Notes under the pieces: generated by a model
Databases searched by the model: none
Seen by the model: the letters and a program-made list of their open reading frames with translations, nothing else
Told to the model about the DNA's origin: nothing
NCBI GenBank assembly: GCA_039809305.1
Contig: JBDHUT010000036.1
Location: 1-5,907 of the forward strand
Source: JALHNF01 sp039809305
GTDB taxonomy: Bacteria; Patescibacteriota; Minisyncoccia; Phycocordibacterales; UBA5272
Direction of reading: 5' to 3'
Length of the DNA stretch: 5,907 nt
In this document: positions 1 through 5,676 of the stretch, one piece after another
Position numbering within the stretch: position 1 is the stretch's first letter
Layout of the letters: every line of letters starts with the position of its first letter
Translations under genes and position numbers: made by a program

Positions 1-254
1 AAAGAAATGTTTTTTATTTTTTTAGCGAGGACCGCAACAATAGGACCAAGGCTTTCTTGAGCATCACCTAAATGACTAAGTACAATAGTCCTAACCTTTT
101 TCTTTTGAAGTGTTTGGAGGGTTCGAAGTGCTTGCTCTATGCGAAACGTGTCACCAACTTTTCCATTTTTTATTGGCACATTAAGATCAAGACGAAGGAG
201 AACTCGTTGACCTACTTTAAGGTTTTGAGGTTTGAGATAAGGGAGTGTTTCCAT
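1..254 (-). CDS. pgk: Phosphoglycerate kinase, N-terminal 84 residues (3' end outside window)
   Basis: Phosphoglycerate kinase moves a phosphate between 1,3-bisphosphoglycerate and ADP in cytosolic glycolysis. Only codons 1-84 are in the window, so truncation at base 1 is an edge effect. The translation shows the N-domain substrate signature: RLDLNVP (R21, D23, N25), GDTFRI (R38) and SHLG (H61). Other recognisable positions are KVGQRVLLR before the first motif and SLGPIVAVL after the third. The start is the ATG at 254-252, placed 14 nt after the tpiA stop; it gives family-like spacing of R21, D23, N25 and R38. No Shine-Dalgarno sequence precedes it, so translation probably depends on coupling to tpiA. 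One oddity: after SHLG the family normally has R-P, with the Arg contacting 3-phosphoglycerate. Here D64 follows and the loop before SLGP is short. Family assignment is firm; activity cannot be judged from this fragment. Confidence 0.93.
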   Translation of the reverse strand, partial: METLPYLKPQNLKVGQRVLLRLDLNVPIKNGKVGDTFRIEQALRTLQTLQKKKVRTIVLSHLGDAQESLGPIVAVLAKKIKNIS

Positions 255-264
255 ATGTTTATTA

Positions 265-275
265 GGTATTATACC
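265..275. repeat. 11-bp perfect palindrome at the tpiA-pgk junction
   Basis: GGTAT-T-ATACC spans the tpiA stop codon and the start of the 14-nt spacer before pgk. Read on the minus strand it contains TATAAT (273-268), a perfect -10 sequence about 13 nt before the pgk ATG. I find no convincing -35 at 16-18 nt, so an internal pgk promoter is possible but weakly supported. Confidence 0.3.
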
Positions 276-1030
276 TGACCAACCTCAGTAATGATATCGC
301 CAAAACTCTTTGGTTTTAAAGACTCTCGACCAACCAATAAACCCTGTGCTCCACCATCTCGCACAAATTGAGCCGCGTTTTCTTTTGAGACAGAACCGCC
401 ATATAGAAGTGGAATATCGCTCGCTTTTCGTGTACCAAATCTATCACTTAATACACGGCGGATAGCAATGAGACTTTCTAAGCACTCTTTTGGCGTGGCA
501 ACAGCTATCGCGTCTTTACCAACAGCCCATACGGGTTCATATGCAATCGTCATAAGTGAAATATGTCGCGGGGCAACATATTCTAGATTCTTTTTTAATT
601 GTTCAGTAATTACCTCGAGATATTTTCCGTCTTTATCTCGGGTATTTTCTCCTATACATAAAATGAAAGGCAGTCGTAATGTGCAAGCTGTTTGAATTTG
701 TTTCGCAATCATTTCATCAGTTATGCCACGTGCGCGTTCTTCCGAGTGTCCGATAATGGTAAAGGTCGCACCGACACTCATTCCTTGAGGTGCCGATGAA
801 AGTCCTGTCTGTGCCCCCTCTTGGTCTGCTGTGATGCTTTGCATTCCAACTTTTATTTTTACTGCCTTATGAATATCTTTAATAAAAGGAGTTGGTACTG
901 CGAGGAGTACAGTTGGAGATTTTTTTGGCAGATTCCGAGCAATTTTTTTTGCACAATCGATTGCCTCAGCGATAGTGCGAGGATTCATTTTCCAATTGCC
1001 GACGACAATTTTCTGTTTGACTGTTTTCAT
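269..1030 (-). CDS. tpiA: Triosephosphate isomerase
   Basis: Triosephosphate isomerase interconverts dihydroxyacetone phosphate and glyceraldehyde-3-phosphate in the cytosol. At 253 residues it has normal family length for this TIM-barrel enzyme. Every catalytic element is visible: GNWKMN with N12 and K14, GHSEER with electrophile H95 and E97, AYEPVWAVG with catalytic base E165, and the phosphate-binding YGGSV at 210-214 and LLVGRESL at 231-238. The last motif usually reads VGGASL, so RE replaces GA. Loop 6 continues as KDAIAVATPKE instead of the usual GTGxxATP, a mild deviation. The ATG at 1030-1028 puts H95 and E165 at canonical numbers. No Shine-Dalgarno sequence is present and the predicted leader is only a few bases. 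It is co-directional with pgk 14 nt downstream, so the two are probably one transcript. It diverges from the MarR gene across a 45-nt gap. Confidence 0.98.
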   Translation of the reverse strand: MKTVKQKIVVGNWKMNPRTIAEAIDCAKKIARNLPKKSPTVLLAVPTPFIKDIHKAVKIKVGMQSITADQEGAQTGLSSAPQGMSVGATFTIIGHSEERARGITDEMIAKQIQTACTLRLPFILCIGENTRDKDGKYLEVITEQLKKNLEYVAPRHISLMTIAYEPVWAVGKDAIAVATPKECLESLIAIRRVLSDRFGTRKASDIPLLYGGSVSKENAAQFVRDGGAQGLLVGRESLKPKSFGDIITEVGQV

Positions 1031-1047
1031 GCTTTGTATTGTATCAT
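1017..1047 (+). promoter_or_regulatory. Candidate marR promoter
   Basis: TTGACT (1017-1022, 5 of 6) and TATCAT (1042-1047, 5 of 6) are spaced by 19 nt, longer than ideal. The -35 lies inside the 5' end of tpiA. A start near 1054 would place the operator at 1061-1074 inside the short leader, immediately before the ATG at 1076, where a bound repressor would act as a roadblock. It overlaps the tpiA promoter face to face. Confidence 0.4.
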
Positions 1048-1058
1048 ATTTGTGATAC
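1041..1058. repeat. Inverted repeat GTATCA-N6-TGATAC in the divergent intergenic region
   Basis: Perfect 6-bp arms (1041-1046 and 1053-1058) surround TATTTG. The repeat covers the -10 candidates of both divergent promoters. It could be a second protein-binding site or a by-product of back-to-back -10 boxes. A GTATCA also occurs at 1645-1650 before the adaptor gene. Confidence 0.4.
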
Positions 1059-1072
1059 CCTTAGCATGTTAA
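1043..1072 (-). promoter_or_regulatory. Predicted tpiA-pgk promoter
   Basis: On the minus strand TTAACA (1072-1067, 5 of 6 to the -35 consensus) and TATGAT (1048-1043, 5 of 6 to the -10 consensus) are separated by 18 nt. Initiation about 7 nt after the -10 would leave only some 5 nt before the tpiA ATG, a nearly leaderless mRNA. The -35 hexamer is half of the palindromic operator at 1061-1074, so a bound regulator would block it. Another -10 candidate, TACAAT, lies 3 nt further on but has no matching -35. Confidence 0.55.
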
Positions 1073-1074
1073 GT
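1061..1074 (+). promoter_or_regulatory. Predicted MarR operator, copy 1
   Basis: TTAGCATGTTAAGT has a near-palindromic core, TTAGCATGTTAA, of the form TTARCATGYTAA. The identical 14-mer occurs in inverted orientation at 1624-1637 in front of the adaptor gene, and nowhere else that I see in the window. MarR-family dimers bind short palindromes next to their own gene, so autoregulation is the natural reading. The site ends 1 nt before the marR ATG and contains the -35 of the divergent tpiA promoter. Binding itself is inferred. Confidence 0.7.
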
Positions 1075-1075
1075 T

Positions 1076-1591
1076 ATGGAGAAGGCAATTCTTACAAATC
1101 GTGAACTTTTTTTCATGCTCCAAAAAAGTCTATTCTTTTTTGACAAGATGATTGATCAGACTTTGCGTAAAGAAGTAGAGCTGACTTTGGCACAGTTTCA
1201 TGTGCTTATGATGATTTATATGTACGGAACCGCTTCTCAACAGATTATTGCTGAAATGCTTCAAAATACTCAGGCTTCTGTGAGTCGACAAGTCTCCCTT
1301 CTTCTTGAAAAGAAATATATCACTCGTACACAAAACCCTCTCAATAAGCGTGAGTATCACCTTACTAATACAACTCTTGGTACAAATCTTGTAAAAAAAT
1401 CAATCAAGGCGCTTGATAAAAAACTAACAGAAGTTCTAGGGGTTGTTCCGGAAAAAGATAAAGAAAAAATCGTTCTTTCTTTAAATAAAATTATACATGC
1501 TGTTGGAGCAAAGCATGTTCATTTGCATTGCGACCTTGCTGACTCAGAAAACATGGAAGCTTGTGTACGAGAAAATCTCAGAAAACTATAG
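1076..1591 (+). CDS. MarR-family winged-helix transcriptional regulator
   Basis: This 171-residue protein is a predicted dimeric cytosolic DNA-binding regulator. Residues 5-35 form an N-terminal helix of the dimer interface. The winged helix-turn-helix runs from about 37 to 100: LTLAQFHVLMMIYMYG, then IIAEMLQNTQASVSRQVSLLLEKK with the recognition helix near 66-79, then the wing at NPLNKREYHLT. A helix rich in Lys follows (105-140). The C-terminal tail is unusual, with H141, H147, H149, H151, C152 and C163, which could bind a metal or sense redox state (inference). The ATG at 1076 is the first in-frame start; it has no Shine-Dalgarno sequence and lies directly behind the operator. The gene ends in TAG, 75 nt before the export operon it probably represses. 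MarR proteins typically control drug or stress efflux; the ligand here is unknown. Confidence 0.9.
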   Translation: MEKAILTNRELFFMLQKSLFFFDKMIDQTLRKEVELTLAQFHVLMMIYMYGTASQQIIAEMLQNTQASVSRQVSLLLEKKYITRTQNPLNKREYHLTNTTLGTNLVKKSIKALDKKLTEVLGVVPEKDKEKIVLSLNKIIHAVGAKHVHLHCDLADSENMEACVRENLRKL

Positions 1592-1611
1592 GTTAATAAA
1601 ACTCTTACCTT

Positions 1612-1640
1612 TTGCTTAATGACACTTAACATGCTAACAT
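1612..1640 (+). promoter_or_regulatory. Candidate promoter of the export operon
   Basis: TTGCTT (1612-1617, a weak -35) is followed after 17 nt by TAACAT (1635-1640, 4 of 6), preceded by TG at -1632/1633 to make an extended -10, TGCTAACAT. The start would fall near 1647, about 20 nt before the adaptor ATG. The operator core 1626-1637 covers the extended -10. Confidence 0.45.
1624..1637 (-). promoter_or_regulatory. Predicted MarR operator, copy 2
   Basis: Read on the minus strand this is the same 14-mer, TTAGCATGTTAAGT, found before marR. On the plus strand its core is TTAACATGCTAA. It overlaps the extended -10 of the export operon, a position expected for a repressor site. Two exact copies flanking the regulator gene are strong evidence for a shared operator. 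Confidence 0.7.
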
Positions 1641-1660
1641 TTACGTATCAAATGACGTAA
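1641..1660. repeat. Inverted repeat TTACGT-N8-ACGTAA before the adaptor gene
   Basis: Perfect 6-bp arms (1641-1646 and 1655-1660) sit in the predicted short leader, ending 6 nt before the adaptor ATG. It may be a second regulator site or an mRNA hairpin limiting ribosome access. No Shine-Dalgarno sequence is present here. Contains an ATG at 1652 followed at once by a stop, so it is not an alternative start. Confidence 0.4.
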
Positions 1661-1666
1661 TATTAT

Positions 1667-3217
1667 ATGAAAAACTTCTGGAAAAAGTATAAGACCTGGA
1701 TTATTGTTGCTATCGTTGCTCTCGGACTCTTTTTTGTTTTTGGAGGTAGTAAAAAGGATGATAATCAAACGACTCAAGTCGTTACAGCTAAAAAAGGAAT
1801 CATTGAAGAAGTTGTGAACATCACAGGGCGAGTAAAGCCTACGAAAGAAGTGGAGCTTTCTTTTGAGCGAGGTGGTGTTGTAAGGAGCGTGGGGGTTGAG
1901 GTTGGTGATGTTGTTGTTCAAGGCGCTACCCTTGCCACTATTTCAAATGGTGATGTTCAAGGTCGTTTACAAGAAGCTCAAGCTGGTCTTGACGCGGCTC
2001 GCGCAACACTTGATGAACTTAAACGAGGTGCTCGTCCAGAAGAAGTAAGAATTAAGGAGACAGCTTTACAGTCTGCAAAGCAGGATTTAGCAAATAGTTA
2101 TATCAATGTTCCTGATGTGCTTCGTAGTACATACGCAAGTGCTAGTGATGCTGTACAGGTAAAACTCTCTGCACTTTTTGATGGACGGACTGGGTCAGGG
2201 TATAAGCTTACATTTGCTGCATGTGATTCTCAGGCCGAGATTGATGTAATAAATCTACGTCTAGATGTTGATACGTCTTTAAAGAATATTCAAAAGTCTA
2301 TTGATGCTGCTGGCACTGCGAATAATGAAGCTACTGATCTCATATTAAAAAATACCTATACTGATTTACAAAAAATAGATCAGTTTGTGCGTCGTACAAA
2401 CGACCTCCTCACTGTCTCATGCGCGCTTGCAAATAAAGATCTTGATGGGTACCGTTCCTCAGTGACCCTTGCAAAGTCTCCTCTTAATGCTGCTCTTTCA
2501 GAGGTTTCAGTAAAACGAAACACTATTTCTTCGCAGAAACTTCTTGTGCAGCGAGCTCAAAATGATTTAGAAATAACACTCTCTGGTACTGATGTAGAAA
2601 GGATCCGTGCTCAAGAGGCTGCAGTAAAACAAGCGCAGGCTCGAGTAACTCAAGCGTACGCAGATGTAAGTCAAACAATAATCACCGCGCCGTTTACAGG
2701 AAAGGTTACTTTAGTTGACGCCAAGAAAGGTCAGTATACTTCCCCAAGTACTCCAGTGATTCTTATGATTTCAGACAGTACGTTTGAAATTGAAGCAAAA
2801 ATTCCAGAAGTCGATGTTGCTCGTGTGCAAGTAAATAATAAGGCATTAGTTTGGATTGAAGCATTTGGAAAAGAAACTATTTTTGATGCAGTAGTGACAA
2901 AAATAGATCCAGCTGAAACTGTTTCTGACGGTGTTTCAACATACAAGGCCACACTTCAATTTGTGAAAAATGATGAACGCATTAAGTCTGGTATGACAGC
3001 AAATATTGATATTGTGACGAGCCAAAAGGAAAATGTTGTTTCTGTCCCAGCGCGTGCGGTACAGACTAGTGACAACGGACGATTTGTAACAGTAAAAATC
3101 GGTGACACAACTAAGGAAGTGATTGTAAAACAAGGTATTTTGGGTAGTAATGGTGAACGAGAAATTCTTGAAGGACTTGTGGGTGGAGAAGAAATTGTTA
3201 TTCCGGCAAGTAAGTAG
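1667..3217 (+). CDS. HlyD/MacA-like membrane-fusion adaptor of an ABC exporter
   Basis: This 516-residue protein is the extracytoplasmic adaptor partner of the permease and ATPase encoded next. An uncleaved membrane anchor spans about 11-26 with a positive cytosolic start (KNFWKKYK). The first half of a lipoyl-like domain is near 60-98 (GGVVRSVGVEVGDVVVQGATLATI). A helical hairpin follows, ascending at 97-142 and returning at about 279-333 (RIRAQEAAVKQAQARVTQAYADV). The second lipoyl half is at 336-369 (TIITAPFTGKVTLVDAKKGQY), with a beta-barrel at 372-452 and a membrane-proximal domain at 455-516. Between the hairpin arms lies an extra, mainly helical insert of about 135 residues holding the protein's only cysteines, C186 and C252. 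MacA-type adaptors are usually near 370-400 residues, so the insert explains the length. The start has no Shine-Dalgarno sequence. The stop TAG is 3 nt before the permease ATG. Confidence 0.9.
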   Translation: MKNFWKKYKTWIIVAIVALGLFFVFGGSKKDDNQTTQVVTAKKGIIEEVVNITGRVKPTKEVELSFERGGVVRSVGVEVGDVVVQGATLATISNGDVQGRLQEAQAGLDAARATLDELKRGARPEEVRIKETALQSAKQDLANSYINVPDVLRSTYASASDAVQVKLSALFDGRTGSGYKLTFAACDSQAEIDVINLRLDVDTSLKNIQKSIDAAGTANNEATDLILKNTYTDLQKIDQFVRRTNDLLTVSCALANKDLDGYRSSVTLAKSPLNAALSEVSVKRNTISSQKLLVQRAQNDLEITLSGTDVERIRAQEAAVKQAQARVTQAYADVSQTIITAPFTGKVTLVDAKKGQYTSPSTPVILMISDSTFEIEAKIPEVDVARVQVNNKALVWIEAFGKETIFDAVVTKIDPAETVSDGVSTYKATLQFVKNDERIKSGMTANIDIVTSQKENVVSVPARAVQTSDNGRFVTVKIGDTTKEVIVKQGILGSNGEREILEGLVGGEEIVIPASK

Positions 3218-3220
3218 TCT

Positions 3221-4459
3221 ATGTGGAAAGCAGTGCAGGTTGGTTGGTTTCTTGCCTACCGACAAATAAAACGATCAAGCATTTGGACAACAAGCTTGAT
3301 TGTATTTATTATGACACTCACCTTTTTAAATTTGGTGGTAACATCTGGAATTTTGGTTGGACTTATTGTGGGTATTAATCAAGAGTTTAAAACACGATTA
3401 AATGGCGACCTCACCATCTCCCCTCTTGATGAGAAGAAACAAATAGAAAAAACAACAGAAATCATTTCACTTATTCGTTCTAATCCTGAAGTAAAAATAT
3501 TTAGTACTCGTTATATTGAAGGGGCGACGCTTGAAGCTGGTTACAAAACTCGGAAAGACGCTGATGAGCCAAACAAGGTCGGTGCGCCGCTTGTCGGTAT
3601 TAATCCAGTTCAAGAAGATGAATTTGGTGGACTTTCAGCGAAGATGATCGAGGGGCGTTTTCTTGAAGCTGGTGACTCTGATGTTGTGGTCCTAGGAAAA
3701 GATTTAGTAGAAAAATATCAGATTGATGCCAACCGCCCATCACTTAAAAATGTTGCTACAGGTGACAAGATTCGGATCAAAATTGGAGATAATACAAAAG
3801 AATATATAATTGTCGGAATTATTCAGGCAAAAGCTGATGTCATTAGTGGGCGCGTATACATGGCAGAGAGTGAATTTTTGAAATTCACTGGCGCAGTTAA
3901 TTATGATGCTGATGAAATTGGTATCAAAACAACAACTGATGCTGCCGCATTGGCACTTCAGAAAACACTAAAAGAAAATGGTTACGGACAGTTTGCAAAG
4001 ATTCAAACCTTTGAAGAAGGTACACCGCAGTTCGTGCGTGACATCGCGGCACTCTTTGGCACACTGGGGAACTTTTTTGGATCGATCGGTATTGTGGTTG
4101 CCTCCATCACCCTTTTTATTGTTGTGTTTATTAATGCTGTTACTCGACGAAAGTATATCGGTATCTTAAAAGGTATTGGGGTTTCCGAGCGTGCGATCGA
4201 GTACGCTTATGTAATGCAATCCTTCTTTTACAGTGTCATTGGTTCTGGTATAGGAATATTTATTACCTATACATTTCTTGTGCCGTTTTTTCAAGCGAAC
4301 CCAATCAACTTTCCATTTAGTGACGGTATCTTGGTCGCACCACTCGACGGCACACTTATTCGTATGGGAATACTTGTGTTCACAGCAATTGTTGCTGGCT
4401 ACATTCCTGCAAAAATGATTGTTCGACAAAACACCCTTAACGCAATTTTAGGAAGATAA
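3221..4459 (+). CDS. MacB/FtsX-like ABC transporter permease
   Basis: This 412-residue protein has the four-helix layout of the MacB/LolE/FtsX permease family. TM1 is near 24-52. A large extracytoplasmic domain of MacB-PCD type covers about 53-280 (for example GRFLEAGDSDVVVLGKDLVEK and ADVISGRVYMAESEF). Three C-terminal helices follow at about 284-306, 327-352 and 380-400. Between TM2 and TM3 is the conserved cytosolic coupling segment TRRKYIGILKGIGVSERAI (308-326), which contacts the ATPase. In this family conformational change driven by a cytosolic ATPase moves cargo or a partner outside the membrane rather than through a channel in the permease. The substrate cannot be read from the sequence. 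It starts 3 nt after the adaptor stop with no Shine-Dalgarno sequence, so translational coupling is likely. The ATPase gene follows after 5 nt. Confidence 0.93.
   Translation: MWKAVQVGWFLAYRQIKRSSIWTTSLIVFIMTLTFLNLVVTSGILVGLIVGINQEFKTRLNGDLTISPLDEKKQIEKTTEIISLIRSNPEVKIFSTRYIEGATLEAGYKTRKDADEPNKVGAPLVGINPVQEDEFGGLSAKMIEGRFLEAGDSDVVVLGKDLVEKYQIDANRPSLKNVATGDKIRIKIGDNTKEYIIVGIIQAKADVISGRVYMAESEFLKFTGAVNYDADEIGIKTTTDAAALALQKTLKENGYGQFAKIQTFEEGTPQFVRDIAALFGTLGNFFGSIGIVVASITLFIVVFINAVTRRKYIGILKGIGVSERAIEYAYVMQSFFYSVIGSGIGIFITYTFLVPFFQANPINFPFSDGILVAPLDGTLIRMGILVFTAIVAGYIPAKMIVRQNTLNAILGR
4450..4455 (+). promoter_or_regulatory. Ribosome binding site of the ATPase gene
   Basis: AGGAAG lies 9 nt before the ATPase ATG and inside the last codons of the permease. 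It is the only recognisable Shine-Dalgarno-like site among the gene starts in this window, which may let the ATPase be made at a different ratio from the two membrane proteins. Confidence 0.5.
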
Positions 4460-4464
4460 TATTT

Positions 4465-5127
4465 ATGATTACTGTACAGAATTTAGTAAAAACATTTCAG
4501 GAGGGTGAAGTAATCACTCATGTACTCAAAGGTGTTGACCTTACTATTAAAACTGGAGAATTCGTAGCCATCATGGGTCGCTCCGGTGCTGGAAAGTCAA
4601 CACTTCTCTATCAAGTCTCACTCCTTGATCATCCGTCATCTGGTGCGGTGATTATTGATGATGTTGAAGTCACTGCGCTTTCTACTACCGAACGCACGCA
4701 GTATCGGCTTAATAATCTCGGCTACGTCTTTCAGGATTATGCACTTATTCCAGAGCTCACCGCAAAAGAAAATGTTGCACTCCCCCTTCTCATGCAAGGG
4801 ATGCCAAAAGAAAAAGCATATAAAAAAGCTTTAGAGGTCCTCGCTTCGATCGGGCTTGCAGATAGAGCAAACAACCTTCCGAGCAAACTCTCAGGTGGCC
4901 AACAGCAACGTGTGTCTATTGCTCGTGCTGTGGCACACGATCCAAAGATTTTATTTGCCGACGAACCAACCGCAAACCTAGACTCCGAGTCAGGGCAGAT
5001 GGTAATGAATCTTTTTCAAGAGCTTCACAAAAAAGGTCAGACTATCGTAATGGTGACCCACGAAGAAGAGTATGGAAAACTTGCGGATAGAATCGTGAGG
5101 CTTTCAGATGGTCAGGTGGTGAAGTAA
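4465..5127 (+). CDS. MacB/LolD-type ABC transporter ATP-binding protein
   Basis: This is the 220-residue nucleotide-binding subunit that powers the exporter; two copies should work with two permeases. All ABC motifs are intact: Walker A GRSGAGKST (38-46), Q-loop Q90 in YVFQDYALIPELTAKENV, signature LSGGQ (142-146) followed by QQRVSIARA, Walker B ILFADE (162-167) with catalytic E167, D-loop ANLD (170-173), and switch H199 in VMVTHEEE. Length and the phrase FQ-x4-IPELTAKENVALPL match the MacB/LolD/FtsE group, whose ATPase is a separate polypeptide without membrane helices. The fold is cytosolic. It is the last gene of the operon. No clean plus-strand terminator follows; the two hairpins at 5149-5200 have their T-runs on the other strand. 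Confidence 0.96.
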   Translation: MITVQNLVKTFQEGEVITHVLKGVDLTIKTGEFVAIMGRSGAGKSTLLYQVSLLDHPSSGAVIIDDVEVTALSTTERTQYRLNNLGYVFQDYALIPELTAKENVALPLLMQGMPKEKAYKKALEVLASIGLADRANNLPSKLSGGQQQRVSIARAVAHDPKILFADEPTANLDSESGQMVMNLFQELHKKGQTIVMVTHEEEYGKLADRIVRLSDGQVVK

Positions 5128-5139
5128 TTTTTCTTATAC

Positions 5140-5168
5140 AAAAAATAAAATCGCTCACATGAGCGATT
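5140..5168 (-). terminator. Intrinsic terminator 2 of the minus-strand RNA
   Basis: An 8-bp perfect stem (AATCGCTC 5149-5156 with GAGCGATT 5161-5168) closes a 4-nt loop. On the minus strand it is followed by TTATTTTTT. On the plus strand the sequence after it is CCCAGAT, so polarity is minus. It may still slow plus-strand transcription leaving the ATPase gene. Confidence 0.8.
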
Positions 5169-5175
5169 CCCAGAT

Positions 5176-5200
5176 AAAAAGACGAAAACACTTCGTCTTT
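5176..5200 (-). terminator. Intrinsic terminator 1 of the minus-strand RNA
   Basis: A 9-bp perfect stem (AAAGACGAA 5178-5186 with TTCGTCTTT 5192-5200) has a 5-nt loop and, on the minus strand, ends in five T residues. On the plus strand only the three T residues of the stem are present before GGC. With the hairpin at 5149-5168 it forms a tandem stop for transcription arriving from the right. Confidence 0.75.
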
Positions 5201-5494
5201 GGCTGCACAGTATTAATTTGTATTCCCGAGCTGTGCCTCGGGTAAAGTTATTTTACACCTCCTTTACACAAAACAACAGGAGGTCGTTTTTGAAACAATA
5301 CTCCTCCCCCGACTTTATCGGAGGATACTCACCGCCCATGAGCTCCCCCCGGTCGAACCAGGGTCCCTGTGACAGATGGTCCATATCTGTCACCAGCCTT
5401 ACACCTGAAGTCAGGCTCGACTTCAGAAGCAAAAGGTCAAACACGCTCGGATTGCAGCGGGTCAGACCCATCCGCTTTGCAGCGGATCGAACCT

Positions 5495-5527
5495 TGGTAC
5501 CCAACAAAAAAACTTTGTTGGGTACCA
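5495..5527 (-). repeat. 14-bp perfect hairpin within the structured RNA
   Basis: Arms 5495-5508 and 5514-5527 are exact inverted repeats (TGGTACCCAACAAA on the plus strand) around the loop AAAAC. The minus-strand RNA would carry a run of seven U residues across loop and 3' arm. It is flanked closely by other hairpins, so it is a domain of the RNA rather than an isolated terminator. Confidence 0.85.
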
Positions 5528-5676
5528 GGTATACATTTCTTTCATCTAGTAGTCGTACTACCAGACGAGCCCCCAGCTCAGCCGGGGACACCACGACGAA
5601 ATTGGAATTTCTGATCTTTTCCATCCCTTTCTCCAACCTCATCACGCGCAACAAATGTCCGCTCTGTGTGAGGTCC

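Noticed and set aside
72..278. 68-codon plus-strand open frame over the pgk and tpiA ends
   Set aside because: It is antisense to the clear phosphoglycerate kinase reading frame and has no family features.
3215..3223. Adaptor and permease as one protein through TAG readthrough, since they are in the same frame
   Set aside because: The adaptor C-terminus is outside the membrane while the permease N-terminus is cytosolic, so a fusion would be topologically wrong. Both genes also have full family-like ends.
5149..5200. The two hairpins as a short CRISPR-like or repeat array
   Set aside because: The stems differ in sequence, there is no repeated spacing, and both carry terminator-type T-runs.
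5253..5654. 133-codon open frame on the minus strand inside the structured region
   Set aside because: It runs straight through seven perfect hairpins, shows no family resemblance or domain-like composition, and has no promoter or spacing like the other genes. The wobble pattern indicates selection on RNA folding instead.
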